A stretch of DNA of 64,000 bases from Bradyrhizobium sp. CB1717 (GTDB lineage Bacteria > Pseudomonadota > Alphaproteobacteria > Rhizobiales > Xanthobacteraceae), in NCBI RefSeq assembly GCF_029714325.1, contig NZ_CP121666.1:3782001-3846000 (forward strand), written 5' to 3'. Numbering within the stretch: position 1 is the stretch's first letter; each line of letters opens with the position of its first letter. This document shows, piece after piece, positions 11,270 to 20,658 of this stretch. Both the position numbers and the translations under genes were made by a program. Under the pieces are notes generated by a model that was not told the origin of the DNA, searched no databases, and was given only the letters and a program-made list of their open reading frames with translations.

Positions 11270-11358
11270 GCGAATACCGCCGTTCCGTCCAACCCTGACG
11301 GAACCTTCGGCTGCATGCTAGATTGGTCCGGTTGCCCCCACGCTCACGGACCCCTCCC

Positions 11359-12066
11359 ATGAAATACGAACTCTACTACTGGCCCGAGATCCAGGGCCGC
11401 GGCGAATATGTGCGGCTGGCATTGGAGGAGGCGGGTGCCGCTTACGTCGATGTCGCGCGCGCTGCGCGCGGCTCGGCTGCGATGATGAAGATGATGGAAG
11501 CGCAGAAGGGCACGCCGCCCTTTGCGCCGCCGTTCCTGAAAGCGGGCAAGCTCGTGATCGGCCAGACCGCCAATATCCTGCTCTATCTCGGCAGCCGCCA
11601 CGGATTGGCGCCGAAGCCGGAAGCCGGCCGGCTCTGGGTGCACCAGCTCCAGCTCACCATCACCGACTTCGTGGTCGAGATTCACGACACCCACCATCCG
11701 CTCGGGCCTTCGATGTACTACGAGGACCAGAAGGCGCCGGCGAAGAAACGCACGGCCGATTTCTGGGACGAGCGCGTGCCGAAATATCTCGGCTATTTCG
11801 AGCAGCTTCTCGCCGGCAACGGCGGCGCCTACGTCACCGGTCGCCGGCTCACCTATGTCGACCTTTCGCTATTCCAGATCGTCGCCGGACTGCGCTACGC
11901 GTTTCCGAAGCGCATGAAAGCGTTCGAGACGGACATCCCGGGCCTCGTCGGCCTGCACGACCGCGTTGCCGCGCGCCCGAACATCAAGGCCTATCTCGAC
12001 AGCGAACGCCGCATTCCGTTCAACGAGCAGGGCATCTTCCGCCGCTATCGCGAGCTGGACAATTAG
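11359..12066 (+). CDS. Glutathione S-transferase family protein
   Basis: The 235-residue protein has the two-domain GST layout. The N-terminal thioredoxin-like half begins KYELYYWPEIQGRGEYVRLAL, with the Tyr/Arg pattern at the glutathione site, and contains GQTANILLYLG, the region that binds the gamma-glutamyl part. The C-terminal helical half contains GGAYVTGRRLTYVDLSLFQ, the N-capping motif of GSTs. The start at 11359 (MKYELYYW) is chosen over an upstream in-frame ATG because the GST fold begins here. It converges on the methyltransferase gene downstream. Substrate unknown. Confidence 0.88.
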   Translation: MKYELYYWPEIQGRGEYVRLALEEAGAAYVDVARAARGSAAMMKMMEAQKGTPPFAPPFLKAGKLVIGQTANILLYLGSRHGLAPKPEAGRLWVHQLQLTITDFVVEIHDTHHPLGPSMYYEDQKAPAKKRTADFWDERVPKYLGYFEQLLAGNGGAYVTGRRLTYVDLSLFQIVAGLRYAFPKRMKAFETDIPGLVGLHDRVAARPNIKAYLDSERRIPFNEQGIFRRYRELDN

Positions 12067-12109
12067 TCGGTCCAGAAGACCTCCGCCTGTCGTACGGGCG
12101 TATGCGCAC

Positions 12110-12784
12110 TCACCACACACCGGGCACCAGGCGATAGCGCACCCGCGCGGCATAATCGATGTAGCCCGGCAGGCCCTCGCGCAACGTGCGCTCCTCGATG
12201 CCGATGCGAACGACAAACAGCGCAAGGAACAGCGGCGCCATCGCCAGTCCCCACCACGAGCCCAGCAGCAGCGGCAGGCCGGCGAAGAACAGGATCATGC
12301 CGCTGTACATGGGATGACGCACATGCGCGTAGGGCCCGGTCGAGATCACGCGCTGCGCGCGCTCGGCTTGCAGCTTCACCACGGGCGCGGCGAACGAGTT
12401 CTCACGGAACACTGACATCGTGAACAGCATGCAGAGCACGAACAGCACGAAGCCGAGGACCTGCAGGGCAAGCGGCATGTCGGACCAAAGCCAACGCCGG
12501 TCGAGCCCCATCACGACCAGCCAGGCCAGCATCGCTGCAATGAGGGCGGTGACGAAGGCCTTGTCGGCCGGCGGCTGGTCCTTCTGGATGACCGGACGGA
12601 GGCGCTCCGCCAGCAGCGCCGGATCGAGCCGGTAGAGCCACCAGCCGCAGAGCGGACCGAGCAGGGCGGAGGTGATGAGGAACAGCCAGGCCGACGGCCA
12701 GTGCAGCGTGCCGGCGGACGCGAACAGCAGCGCGCCCATCGCGACGGTGAAGATCGTGTTCTGCAGCAGAAGGCGGACGATCAT
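12110..12784 (-). CDS. Isoprenylcysteine/phospholipid methyltransferase-like membrane protein
   Basis: A 224-residue integral membrane protein with about six hydrophobic helices. The C-terminal half has the ICMT/PEMT family signature: GPYAHVRHPMYSGMIL (about residues 149-164), which binds S-adenosylmethionine, and a late EERTLREGLPGYIDYAARVRYRL-type region where the E and the Y-x-x-Y pattern are family features. It probably methylates a lipid or membrane substrate, which cannot be read from sequence. It converges with the GST gene, with stops 43 bases apart. Confidence 0.82.
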   Translation of the reverse strand: MIVRLLLQNTIFTVAMGALLFASAGTLHWPSAWLFLITSALLGPLCGWWLYRLDPALLAERLRPVIQKDQPPADKAFVTALIAAMLAWLVVMGLDRRWLWSDMPLALQVLGFVLFVLCMLFTMSVFRENSFAAPVVKLQAERAQRVISTGPYAHVRHPMYSGMILFFAGLPLLLGSWWGLAMAPLFLALFVVRIGIEERTLREGLPGYIDYAARVRYRLVPGVW

Positions 12785-12854
12785 GCGCAGCTCTCAGACC
12801 CGAGCGCGCACGAGTGTGGTCCCGCTATCCGGCAAAGATGCGGCCGGACACGCG

Positions 12855-12884
12855 AAAAGCCCGATCGACCGGATCGGGCGTTTC
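12855..12884 (-). terminator. Intrinsic terminator for the small gene at 12902
   Basis: Read on the minus strand, GCCCGATC and GATCGGGC form an 8-pair stem followed by TTTTCG. It lies 18 bases beyond the stop of the small minus-strand gene. On the plus strand the same hairpin is followed by GTTTC, so it may work weakly both ways. Confidence 0.7.
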
Positions 12885-12901
12885 ATCTCTGGCAAAGCCG
12901 A

Positions 12902-13075
12902 TCAGGCGAGCTGATCGATCCGCGTGCCCTGACCCGGCGGCAGCGGCGCGGGCGGCTGCGGCTTGTAGGTCGGATCAGTGTCCTTGGTCTTGGTCTGGTC
13001 GTCTTGCGGCTTGGTCGTGTCGTAGCTCGGCACCACGATCGCGATCGGCGGCGGCGCAACGGTGGAAACCTTCAT
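12902..13075 (-). CDS. Small Pro/Thr-rich hypothetical protein (57 aa)
   Basis: Starting at the ATG at 13075 the product reads MKVSTVAPPPIAIVVPSYD and continues as a hydrophilic Pro, Lys, Asp and Thr-rich tail. There is no signal peptide or membrane helix and it is probably disordered. A terminator follows directly, which supports a real transcript. An in-frame start at 13093 would add six residues. Function unknown. Confidence 0.55.
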   Translation of the reverse strand: MKVSTVAPPPIAIVVPSYDTTKPQDDQTKTKDTDPTYKPQPPAPLPPGQGTRIDQLA

Positions 13076-13229
13076 CCACAAATCCTCACACATGGAAACA
13101 ATTCAGCCTGCCCCGACAGGAGCGAAATTTCCTTCAAGGCAATCGTTAAAATGCGAGGGATTGGTGGGTGGGAGAGGCTGTTCTTGCGCCTCATCCGCGT
13201 GATGTGATGGCGACGCCGAGACCTCTCCC

Positions 13230-13315
13230 CGTCATTGCGAGGAGCAAAGCGACGAAGCAATCCAGACTGTCACCGCGGAGGGATTCTGGATTGCTTCGCT
13301 ACGCTCGCAATGACG
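13230..13315. repeat. Intergenic palindromic repeat, family A, copy 4
   Basis: Arms CGTCATTGCGAGGAGC and CGCTCGCAATGACG with the inner GCAATCCAGA / TCTGGATTGC pair. It occupies the middle of the 311-base gap 13076-13386; I see no gene in the rest of that gap. Confidence 0.85.
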
Positions 13316-13386
13316 GAGTGTGTGGTGGCTGGTGTCGCGACACGTGCGCCGCCGTGTCCGCTGCAAGAGAGAAGGCGAAGTCCCTT

Positions 13387-13860
13387 CTACTCGTCCTTGC
13401 CGCGCGTGATCGCGATCGACGCATCTGTCTTAGTGCGGGTGCATTCCATGTTGAGCCGCCGGTAGCGCATGCTGATCTTGTCGCCGCGCAACAGGCCCAT
13501 CCGTTTCAGGCAGCGCGTCGCGCCCGTCGTGGTGTCGTCCTTGGTCACGGTGAAGACGATCGCCGCCATCGATCCCACCAGCGCAAGGAATTCCGGCGTC
13601 GGCTTCCGATCGCCCTTGGCATAGAGCTCGATCGAATACTTGTCGCCGCGGCAACCCACCGACAGCTCCTTGGCGGCCGGGTGCGTCAGGTACACGATGT
13701 TGGCGGCCCGGAAATTCACCTTGAGGCGATCGATCTGGTTTGCCAGCTCCTTGGCGCTGTCGTCACAGCGATCGGCGCGCGCGGGCGAGGCGAGAGCCAC
13801 AAGTCCGGTGATGGCGGCGGCGACCAGAATCGCGCCGCGGACGTTCAGTTTGAAAATCAT
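13387..13860 (-). CDS. Secreted hypothetical protein (157 aa)
   Basis: With the start at 13860 the protein has a signal peptide (ILVAAAITGLVALASPARA, cleavage near residue 29) followed by DRCDDSAKELANQIDRLKVNF. Four cysteines are visible in the mature part (RCDD, GCRG, RCLK, ECTR), enough for two disulfides in the periplasm. The fold is mixed alpha/beta with no recognised domain. The longer in-frame opening upstream encodes Arg-rich sequence lacking a signal and is less likely. It is a divergent neighbour of fumarase. Confidence 0.65.
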   Translation of the reverse strand: MIFKLNVRGAILVAAAITGLVALASPARADRCDDSAKELANQIDRLKVNFRAANIVYLTHPAAKELSVGCRGDKYSIELYAKGDRKPTPEFLALVGSMAAIVFTVTKDDTTTGATRCLKRMGLLRGDKISMRYRRLNMECTRTKTDASIAITRGKDE

Positions 13861-14107
13861 GATGAAATGCCCCTGAGGGCGCGCATTCAACCTTCGTCGC
13901 GCGCGGAGCGCAAGGGTGCATCCGGACCTTTCCCGGAGACAATGGCGGCCGCGCATCTTTGCCGACATCGGCCCGGAAAAGGGGCCGTCTTGTCGCCGAA
14001 TTCAGATGCCCCGACCGCGCCAGAACGCCTTCCCTTTGCGGCAAAAAAGCTTAGAACGCTTCTATGCTAGCGGCCCGCCAGGGCTCCAAAACCCCGAGAT
14101 TCGCCCC

Positions 14108-15763
14108 ATGAACGCTCCCACTGCCTTCCCCGACCAGTCCAAGCCCGTTCCGCCCTACAAGCACACCCCGCTGTTCCCGCTGGGCAAGGACGAGACGCCC
14201 TACAAGAAGATTTCGTCCGAGGGCGTCAGGGTCGAGAAGGTCCTCGGCAAGGACATGCTGGTGGTGTCGCGCGAGGCGCTGAAGACGCTGTCGGAGGCGG
14301 CTTTTGGCGACATCAACCATTATCTGCGCCCCGGCCATCTGAAGCAGCTCCGCTCGATCCTGGAGGACGGTGAGGCGAGCCCGAATGACAAGTTCGTCGC
14401 GCTGGACTTCTTGAAGAACGCCAACATCGCCGCCGGCGGCGTGCTGCCGATGTGCCAGGACACCGGCACCGCGATCATCATGGGCAAGAAGGGCTGCAAC
14501 GTCATCACCGACGGTGACGACGAGGCGGCGCTGTCGGAAGGCGCGCGCGATGCTTACCTGCGCCGCAATCTGCGCTACTCGCAGGTCGCGCCGCTCTCGA
14601 TGTACGAGGAGAAGAACACCGCCAACAACATGCCGGCGCAGTGCGAGATCTACGCCGAGGGCGACGACGCCTACAAGTTCATGTTCATGGCCAAGGGCGG
14701 CGGCTCCGCCAACAAGAGTTTTCTGTTCCAGGCCACGCCCTCGGTGCTGACCAAGGACCGGCTGCTCGCGTTCCTGAAGGAGAAGATCCTGACACTGGGC
14801 ACCGCGGCGTGCCCGCCCTATCACCTCGCCATCGTGATCGGTGGCACCTCGGCCGAGCTCTGCATGAAGACGGTGAAGCTCGCCTCCGCCCGCTATCTCG
14901 ATGCACTGCCGACCCACGGCTCGCCCGACGGCAACGCCTTCCGCGACGTCGAGATGGAGAAGGAAATCCACAAGATGACGCAGTCGCTCGGCGTCGGCGC
15001 GCAGTTCGGCGGGAAATATTTCTGCCACGACGTGCGCGTGATCCGCATGCCGCGCCACGGTGCTTCGCTCCCGATCGGGCTTGGCGTGTCCTGCTCGGCC
15101 GACCGCCAGGTGCTCGGCAAGATCACCAAGGACGGCGTCTATCTCGAGGAGCTCGAGCACAACCCGGCGCAGTACCTGCCGCAGGTCGAAGAAGCGCTCG
15201 GTGGCGAGGTCGTCAAGATCGACCTCAACCAGCCGATGAAGGACATCCTTGCAACGTTCTCGAAATATCCGATCAAGACCCGGGTCTCGATGACCGGCAC
15301 CATGATTGTTGCGCGAGATAGCGCGCACGCCAAGCTGCGTGAGCGGCTGGAGAAAGGCGAGCCGCTGCCGGATTACTTCAAGAACCACCCGGTCTATTAC
15401 GCCGGTCCCGCCAAGACGCCCGAGGGTTATGCCTCCGGCGCGTTCGGTCCGACCACCGCAGGCCGCATGGATTCCTTCGTCGACCAGTTCCAGGCCGCCG
15501 GCGGCTCGATGGTGATGGTGGCCAAGGGCAACCGCGCGCCGGCCGTGCGCGAGGCTTGCAAGAAATACGGCGGCTTCTATCTCGGCTCGATCGGCGGCGC
15601 CGCGGCGAACCTCGCCGAGCACTGCATCAAGAAGGTCGAGGTGCTCGAATATCCCGAACTCGGCATGGAAGCGATCTGGCGCATCGAAGTCGTCGATTTC
15701 CCGGCGTTCATCATCATCGACGACAAGGGGAACGACTTCTTCAAGGAGTTGAATTTGGGCTGA
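14108..15763 (+). CDS. fumA: Class I (iron-sulfur) fumarate hydratase
   Basis: Interconverts fumarate and L-malate in the citric acid cycle using a [4Fe-4S] cluster. The 551-residue length matches the fused alpha-beta form. Visible landmarks are the [16 protein letters not shown] cluster-binding region in the first half, [20 protein letters not shown], and in the C-terminal domain [16 protein letters not shown] and [11 protein letters not shown]. The start is placed at [10 protein letters not shown] because the in-frame sequence upstream to 13916 is not protein-like. Its last 23 bases overlap the end of a convergent membrane-protein gene. Confidence 0.95.
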   Translation: MNAPTAFPDQSKPVPPYKHTPLFPLGKDETPYKKISSEGVRVEKVLGKDMLVVSREALKTLSEAAFGDINHYLRPGHLKQLRSILEDGEASPNDKFVALDFLKNANIAAGGVLPMCQDTGTAIIMGKKGCNVITDGDDEAALSEGARDAYLRRNLRYSQVAPLSMYEEKNTANNMPAQCEIYAEGDDAYKFMFMAKGGGSANKSFLFQATPSVLTKDRLLAFLKEKILTLGTAACPPYHLAIVIGGTSAELCMKTVKLASARYLDALPTHGSPDGNAFRDVEMEKEIHKMTQSLGVGAQFGGKYFCHDVRVIRMPRHGASLPIGLGVSCSADRQVLGKITKDGVYLEELEHNPAQYLPQVEEALGGEVVKIDLNQPMKDILATFSKYPIKTRVSMTGTMIVARDSAHAKLRERLEKGEPLPDYFKNHPVYYAGPAKTPEGYASGAFGPTTAGRMDSFVDQFQAAGGSMVMVAKGNRAPAVREACKKYGGFYLGSIGGAAANLAEHCIKKVEVLEYPELGMEAIWRIEVVDFPAFIIIDDKGNDFFKELNLG

Positions 15764-16382
15764 GTAGTCCAGTCCATGCGCTAGAGGGATAGACACGCCG
15801 CAAACCGTTGACGCGTGTCATCCTCTCTAGCAATTGTGATCTTGCCCTCTTGTAACTTTCCTGATTGTCAGTGGGTAGACGAGCGAGACGATCGAAGATT
15901 TCGATCGTAGCGCCGTCCCCGTATCTTTGGACGAGGGCTTCGATGGCAAGGCCGACGTCAATTTGATCGGACGAGAAGAGACGATGCTCATGGTCGTTTT
16001 TGGCCAGAAGCCACTCAATTTCGTTGAGGCGTTGCGTAATATTGTCGAATGTTTCTCGTGTATTGACCTCTTCGCTGAGCTCGTCCCGTGCAATCTCCGG
16101 GTCAAGAGACAGTACGTATTGCTGCATTCTGGTGCTGGCGATTGTTTTTCGTATCAGGGACGTCTTTTCGAGTACAAGGTCTACGACCAGAGAGTAAGTT
16201 TGAAGTCTCTGTCGGATTTCTGAGATCTTCTGTTCGCCGCTCTCGATGCGGCTCATCATCTCTCTCGTCTCCCGCCAACCTCTGAAGGCGAACACGCCGA
16301 TGGCGATCGTGGCAATCATGGTTACCAGGGCGACGATCAGGATGAGGATTTCAATGAGGTGACTAGCGTCTGATGAACTCAT
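15741..16382 (-). CDS. Membrane-anchored coiled-coil protein of a kinase/receiver cassette
   Basis: A 213-residue protein with one N-terminal transmembrane helix (about residues 9-33, [21 protein letters not shown]) and a long helical cytoplasmic region. That region includes [27 protein letters not shown], likely a coiled coil, and [21 protein letters not shown] do not recognise a family. Its ATG overlaps the receiver gene by 20 bases, so the two are translationally coupled. This position suggests the protein is the output or membrane partner of the kinase/receiver pair. Base composition is clearly less GC-rich than in fumarase. The gene end overlaps fumA by 23 bases. Confidence 0.72.
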   Translation of the reverse strand: MSSSDASHLIEILILIVALVTMIATIAIGVFAFRGWRETREMMSRIESGEQKISEIRQRLQTYSLVVDLVLEKTSLIRKTIASTRMQQYVLSLDPEIARDELSEEVNTRETFDNITQRLNEIEWLLAKNDHEHRLFSSDQIDVGLAIEALVQRYGDGATIEIFDRLARLPTDNQESYKRARSQLLERMTRVNGLRRVYPSSAWTGLLSPNSTP

Positions 16383-16830
16383 CCTCGATTTCTCCAGACT
16401 TGAAGTAATTCAGGACAATCTTCGCAAACTTCGAGCCCACGATGTCGGGACTCTTTGGAAGAACCGGGATATTGAACCTCTTCTGCGTTGCCCGAATGGC
16501 ACCGCGGATGTCTTCCGCCGTGGCGCAGGTATAGATGATGAATTTTCGTCGGAGCCGCTCGCCCCAGAAGGCGTTGAGTTCGTCTATAAGAATGAGACCT
16601 ACGCGACGAGTGCCGTCGCATTTCTCGGGAGAGAACCTTCCAAGGTCGCTCCCTGGACGAAGCATTACATCCACAATCATACCTGTTACGTGATTGGGGT
16701 CTACGTCTGTCAGTCGCGCATATGCGGTCGTTGCGTCCAAGATGTCATCGACTTTCGAACCTCTTGCTCTGAGGCGCTCACGATCAAACTCGAATTGTGG
16801 GCTGTCCTCATCGATCCAAAATATGGCCAC
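16363..16830 (-). CDS. Stand-alone receiver-like response regulator
   Basis: The 155-residue product resembles a CheY-like receiver with no output domain. It opens MAIFWIDEDS, placing the acidic cluster at Asp7-Asp9; VTGMIVDVMLRPG gives a likely phospho-acceptor Asp54; FIIYTCATAEDI supplies the Thr/Ser position near residue 101; and IPVLPKSPDI supplies the conserved Lys126. These features fit the family but the overall sequence is divergent. The GTG start overlaps the kinase stop as TAGTG, which implies tight coupling. It probably receives phosphate from the adjacent kinase and passes the signal by protein contact. Confidence 0.75.
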   Translation of the reverse strand: MAIFWIDEDSPQFEFDRERLRARGSKVDDILDATTAYARLTDVDPNHVTGMIVDVMLRPGSDLGRFSPEKCDGTRRVGLILIDELNAFWGERLRRKFIIYTCATAEDIRGAIRATQKRFNIPVLPKSPDIVGSKFAKIVLNYFKSGEIEDEFIRR

Positions 16831-18527
16831 TACGATCTCCTCATCAAAACACGGAATCGGGCGCCGCGCGCATGCTTGGCCAATTCGATGTCAGCGGAGC
16901 ATTTGGAGGCAACTTCGCGGCAATATGCCAGGCCGATTCCTGTGCCCTTTTGACCAGACTCGATCGCGAGTCGGCCCCTCACGCCGTCGAGAAATATCCG
17001 GTCACGCTCTTCATCTGGAATGCCCGGACCATTGTCGCAGAAATCGATCGCGATGCGCTGCTCGTCTATCTCGCTCCAGGTGATCGTGATTTCCGGATCG
17101 TCGCCCGCATTGGCGTACTTGACGCTGTTCTCGAATAGGTTTCTGAACACAGAAAGCCATGCGGCCGAGGTGCCCACTACTCTTGGCAGCTCGTCCAGCT
17201 TGCTTTCTTTCAGATTGTTGATGGCCACTCGTTTGCGCCCATAGATGCGAGCTAACGCATCTGCCGAGTTTACCAGCTTCATGAAGACGTCGGAGAACAG
17301 CCGATCTGTGGTCTTTCCCTTGATGTCGCCGTCAATGGCGAGCTTTCGAACCTTTTCAAACTGAAAGTGGATGTCATCTACATACAATTTGATGTCGCTC
17401 AGAGCGATTTCGAGATTTCGAAACACTGGCGCGAATTTGATCTGTGAAAGATCGCAAACGGCCGGAAATTCGTCAGATCCAAACAAATTGTCGCGGATGA
17501 ACTCGGCATTTCGTGTAATCGTGGCGATCTCGGAGCCAAGTGCGTGGCAGACTTGCTCGATGTCGTCGTGTGCCTTGCTCAATTCGAGGTACCGGCGTGT
17601 CAGCACGGTGTTCACATCGACAATAAAATCAATCACAAACTTGTCGTGCCACGAGAAATGGCGTGGCCTGCAATTTCCAAATTTTGGATTGACGAGCCGC
17701 AAGAGGCCCGCGGGATACTCGTTGGGGGGGAGTGGGTCGGTCGCTTCGGCGTCATTCGCAATGTCCCGCTCTTGAGCTCGTATGAGCATGGGTACATAGG
17801 CGCGAGACCAGATTTCCGAGCTTACGCGCTCTGAATATCGTCCCTTCGGAAGAGGAGAGAATCCATTGAATTCGTAGATTGACTGTCGTTGCTTGAGCGA
17901 TTGAACGACCCAAGATTGATCGTCGGGAAGGTAGTACACATCTCTTTTCTGCAGCTTGCTCCTGTTGCTCCTTGATAGCGTCTCAAGGCCAGATGAGCCT
18001 CGCAGCTTGAGAAGATGATTCCGGTCGTCCCTGACGAATACGGAGCCAGCCTCGCAATTAATCAGCGGCAGGATGACGTCATTGATGGCCCTGTGCCAGA
18101 ACGTATCCAGATCGCGCGAGCGATAGGATTGCGAGATAATCCGCGAGCGGATCAAGTAGATGATGTTGTAGCTGAGATGGACGAACGCAATCTTGATCAG
18201 AACGTCCAGGGATTGCGGCTCGAATTGAACATTGGTCTTGTACGCTAGGCGAGCGCATCTCTGTTTTTCGAAGATCGTGTACTTTGCCAAGTCGACGATT
18301 CGGTAGCCACGGATCGTCAGGGCCTCGTCACCTTGGATGATGGGATCTTCGTTCCCGGCAGTAGATTCGCGAGGCAAGCACAGACACCAGCGACCGGACA
18401 CGTAGGGATCCGCCGCATAGATGGTCAGCTCAAAATCCGCGATCTTGAGAGCGGTTGCGAGGGTTGTTCTTAGATCGCTAGTCGTGAGTATGTTTGCTGA
18501 ATAAATATCTTCCAATATCCCAAACAC
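16830..18527 (-). CDS. Soluble GAF-like sensor histidine kinase
   Basis: A 565-residue protein without signal peptide or obvious transmembrane helices. The N-terminal half has a unique segment (1-150) and a GAF-like sensor region (about 150-310, with INCEAGSVFVRDD and YPAGLLRLVNP). A helical region carries the candidate phospho-acceptor His328 in VCHALGSEIATI. The C-terminal ATPase domain has the N box NLFENSVKYAN, the G1 box DNGPGIP (Asp498) and the G2 box GQKGTGIGLAYC, so catalytic residues look intact. The start is GTG at 18527 behind GAGGGG. The sensed signal is unknown. The region is AT-rich compared with its neighbours, which suggests transfer. Confidence 0.82.
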   Translation of the reverse strand: MFGILEDIYSANILTTSDLRTTLATALKIADFELTIYAADPYVSGRWCLCLPRESTAGNEDPIIQGDEALTIRGYRIVDLAKYTIFEKQRCARLAYKTNVQFEPQSLDVLIKIAFVHLSYNIIYLIRSRIISQSYRSRDLDTFWHRAINDVILPLINCEAGSVFVRDDRNHLLKLRGSSGLETLSRSNRSKLQKRDVYYLPDDQSWVVQSLKQRQSIYEFNGFSPLPKGRYSERVSSEIWSRAYVPMLIRAQERDIANDAEATDPLPPNEYPAGLLRLVNPKFGNCRPRHFSWHDKFVIDFIVDVNTVLTRRYLELSKAHDDIEQVCHALGSEIATITRNAEFIRDNLFGSDEFPAVCDLSQIKFAPVFRNLEIALSDIKLYVDDIHFQFEKVRKLAIDGDIKGKTTDRLFSDVFMKLVNSADALARIYGRKRVAINNLKESKLDELPRVVGTSAAWLSVFRNLFENSVKYANAGDDPEITITWSEIDEQRIAIDFCDNGPGIPDEERDRIFLDGVRGRLAIESGQKGTGIGLAYCREVASKCSADIELAKHARGARFRVLMRRS

Positions 18528-18753
18528 GCATGCCCCTCAAGGTTGCGGGTAAGTTTATTGCAATCTTTGCTAGGCTATTCTAACTCGGCGTCAGAAGACA
18601 ATAGCCTTGACGGCATCGCCGGGATTTCGCTGGAGGCAGGCGCGAGGGACCCCAGGGTTTTCCGTGGGAGCAATTCGAAAGTCGGCCTCGGTTTGCATTG
18701 CGGTGCAGGATGCGGCGGTCTAGCGCCGGCGCCCACCAACCCGTCCTATCGAG

Positions 18754-19674
18754 CTAACTGCAATTCGTGACCTGGTTGGAGCACAGCGAACGCCACCAGC
18801 CACGCACGCCGTCGTGGCTCTCGACGAGGCCCCAGAAGCCGCTGCAGGCCAATAGCCGCTTTGGTCCGCCGTCGCCGTCAATCGGGCCGCCGAGCTCGTG
18901 CTGGGCGGGCATCCATTTGGCATCGACGAAGGGCGCCTGGAACAGCCCGCCCGCGCGTGTGTAGCCATTGGCGTAATTCGCGCCGACCTTGTTGGAAGCG
19001 ACCCAGCCGCGCCCCGCGTAGGGCTTTGGCGCGCTGCGTGGGTATCGCTTGTCGTCCTCGTAATCCTTGCCCGGCGGCTTGGCGCCCTCGATCAGGAACC
19101 AGCCGTCCCTGAAACCGATGATGCGGAATTCGGTGAGCCAGCCGCCGTCAGGCGTGTTCTCGGCGCCGCCGAGCTTGAGCCGGTAGGGCGGCGGGAGCGT
19201 GCCGAGCACGCGCGCTTTCACGGAGGGTTCAGCGCGCACGTTGAGGCCGTTCGGATCCTTGTCGATGGACCAGGCGCCGAGATCGCAGGGCTCGGTGCCT
19301 TCGGGCAGGCTTGCGCGTTTCGCGGCAAGTTCGGCGTGCAGCTTCGCGAAATCGTTGTCGTCGTTGTCGGGGGCCGGCTCGCTGCGCGGCTTCAACTCGG
19401 CCGAGACCGCGCGCGTCGCATCAGCCGTCAGCGTGACGATGAGGACCTGGCGCGCGGCGAACACGCTTGCGGGTGTCTTCGGATCGTTCGACGTCGCCGG
19501 ATAGACCGCGAGATATCCGGTCGCACCTTCGGTACGATAGGCGAGGCCGGCGACATAGCCCGCCGGCACCATGGCGAGCGCGCTGGCGCGCCACGCCGGT
19601 TCGGTGTCATCCGCGCGCGCTGCTTGTGTCGCGACACACAGGATCGTCGCCGCGATGAGACGGAGCGCACGCAT
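18754..19674 (-). CDS. Secreted SH3-like (bacterial SH3) protein
   Basis: The 306-residue product has an N-terminal signal peptide (ATILCVATQAARA, cleavage near residue 21). In the middle, GLNVRAEPSVKARVLGTLP is the classic opening of a bacterial SH3 domain, which usually targets cell-wall peptides. The C-terminal part (ACSGFWGLVESHDGVRGWWRSLCSNQVTNC) contains several cysteines and Trp residues. It is probably periplasmic. The 226 bases between its end and the kinase gene (18528-18753) contain no gene I can support and may mark one junction of the inserted cassette. Confidence 0.75.
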   Translation of the reverse strand: MRALRLIAATILCVATQAARADDTEPAWRASALAMVPAGYVAGLAYRTEGATGYLAVYPATSNDPKTPASVFAARQVLIVTLTADATRAVSAELKPRSEPAPDNDDNDFAKLHAELAAKRASLPEGTEPCDLGAWSIDKDPNGLNVRAEPSVKARVLGTLPPPYRLKLGGAENTPDGGWLTEFRIIGFRDGWFLIEGAKPPGKDYEDDKRYPRSAPKPYAGRGWVASNKVGANYANGYTRAGGLFQAPFVDAKWMPAQHELGGPIDGDGGPKRLLACSGFWGLVESHDGVRGWWRSLCSNQVTNCS

Positions 19675-19687
19675 CGGTGCAGCGCGC

Positions 19688-19984
19688 TTACGTCCGCGCG
19701 CCCGTGAACGGGAAGCTGCCCATCGGGCCGATGCCCATTTCGCCGTTGATGCTGTCGCCGGAGACCGTGCCGGTGAATTCGAGCGTGAGCGGCATCGGGT
19801 TGGTGATCGAAACCTTCCAGGAGACGTTGTCGCCGGAGACGGTACCGTCGAAAATCTCGGCGGTATTACCTTCCGCGCCCTGCGTGCCCGTGAGCGAGCC
19901 GCCCGCAGCCTTCAGGCTCAGCGTCGCCTGGCGCTCGCCCATCGGCGTCGTCATGGTCAGATTCCAGTTGCCGTCTACGGCCAT
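19688..19984 (-). CDS. Small beta-rich hypothetical protein (98 aa)
   Basis: The product starts MAVDGNWNLTMTTPMGERQA and contains repeated strand-turn units such as LTLEFTGTVSGDSINGEM and IFDGTVSGDNVSWKV. This suggests a small beta barrel or sandwich with no signal peptide. The start at 19984 is chosen because the longer in-frame opening upstream runs antisense through two real genes. It is 107 bases downstream of the YciB-like gene and could be the last gene of the TetR-regulated operon. Confidence 0.65.
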   Translation of the reverse strand: MAVDGNWNLTMTTPMGERQATLSLKAAGGSLTGTQGAEGNTAEIFDGTVSGDNVSWKVSITNPMPLTLEFTGTVSGDSINGEMGIGPMGSFPFTGART

Positions 19985-20091
19985 TCCCGTCTCCCCGAAC
20001 AAATCCCGGCGGGCCGCGACGATCCGCGGCCAGTCCTGAGCGAGCCTATAGCCCAACTCGCAGTTCCTGCCTAACCCTGCATTGGAGGCAT

Positions 20092-20646
20092 TTAGGCGCG
20101 GGCAGCGGCGCGCCGGCGGCTGGTGACGATGAGCCTGAGAACCACATACTGCACGGCGAAGGCCAGGATCTTGGCGCCGCCCGCGACCACCGTGATGTAG
20201 AACGCCCACAGCTTCAGATCGCCTGTGGCGGCGACCGCGATCATGCCGGCGCCGATCACGAACATCAGCGCGGCCCAGGCATAACCAGCAGCGGTCACAT
20301 ATTCCGGAACGGTCTCGGTGACGATCGGCGGCATGTAGCGCAGCATCCAGCCGCGCTTGAGCATGATGGCGCCGATCGCGAAATGCGCGATCGAAGGTTT
20401 TGCCAGCATGAAGCGGGGATCGTTGGTCAGCAGCGTGACCGTGCCCAGCACGACGACGAGTGCGAGGCTCGCATAGGTCATGTAGTTGAGCTGCTGCCCC
20501 TTCACCCGGGCGTAGATCACCTGCGCGATCGCGCCGGCAATCGCCACCGACGTTGCCAGCACGACGTTGTCGGTGATGAGGTAGACGGCCAGGAAGACGA
20601 TGGCGGAGAGGAAGTCGGAGGCGAGGCGGGCGAATACGTCCTTCAT
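20092..20646 (-). CDS. Inner membrane protein of the YciB/IspZ (septation protein A) family
   Basis: The 184-residue protein is strongly hydrophobic with about five or six transmembrane helices. It has family-like stretches: ASDFLSAIVFLAVYLITDNVVLAT at the start, VKGQQLNYMTYASLALVVVLG, and FMLAKPSIAHFAIGAIMLKRGW. In other bacteria YciB affects envelope synthesis and division; here the role is inferred. The ATG at 20646 is preferred to an in-frame TTG at 20652. It starts 12 bases after the upstream membrane gene ends, so both share the promoter with operator sites at 21255-21325. Confidence 0.78.
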   Translation of the reverse strand: MKDVFARLASDFLSAIVFLAVYLITDNVVLATSVAIAGAIAQVIYARVKGQQLNYMTYASLALVVVLGTVTLLTNDPRFMLAKPSIAHFAIGAIMLKRGWMLRYMPPIVTETVPEYVTAAGYAWAALMFVIGAGMIAVAATGDLKLWAFYITVVAGGAKILAFAVQYVVLRLIVTSRRRAAARA

Positions 20647-20658
20647 CGTCAATCCTGT

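Noticed and set aside
14051..15796. A 581-residue minus-strand open frame opposite fumarase
   Set aside because: Antisense shadow of fumA in high-GC DNA; no recognisable motifs.
15741..18527. Cassette considered as a known defence system (Detocs, CBASS, BREX)
   Set aside because: No nucleotidase, cyclase, methylase or nuclease domain is seen; only the two-component logic is shared with Detocs.
18543..18753. Plus-strand short frame in the gap beside the kinase gene
   Set aside because: No ribosome binding site, no recognisable protein features, and it overlaps the SH3-like gene end.
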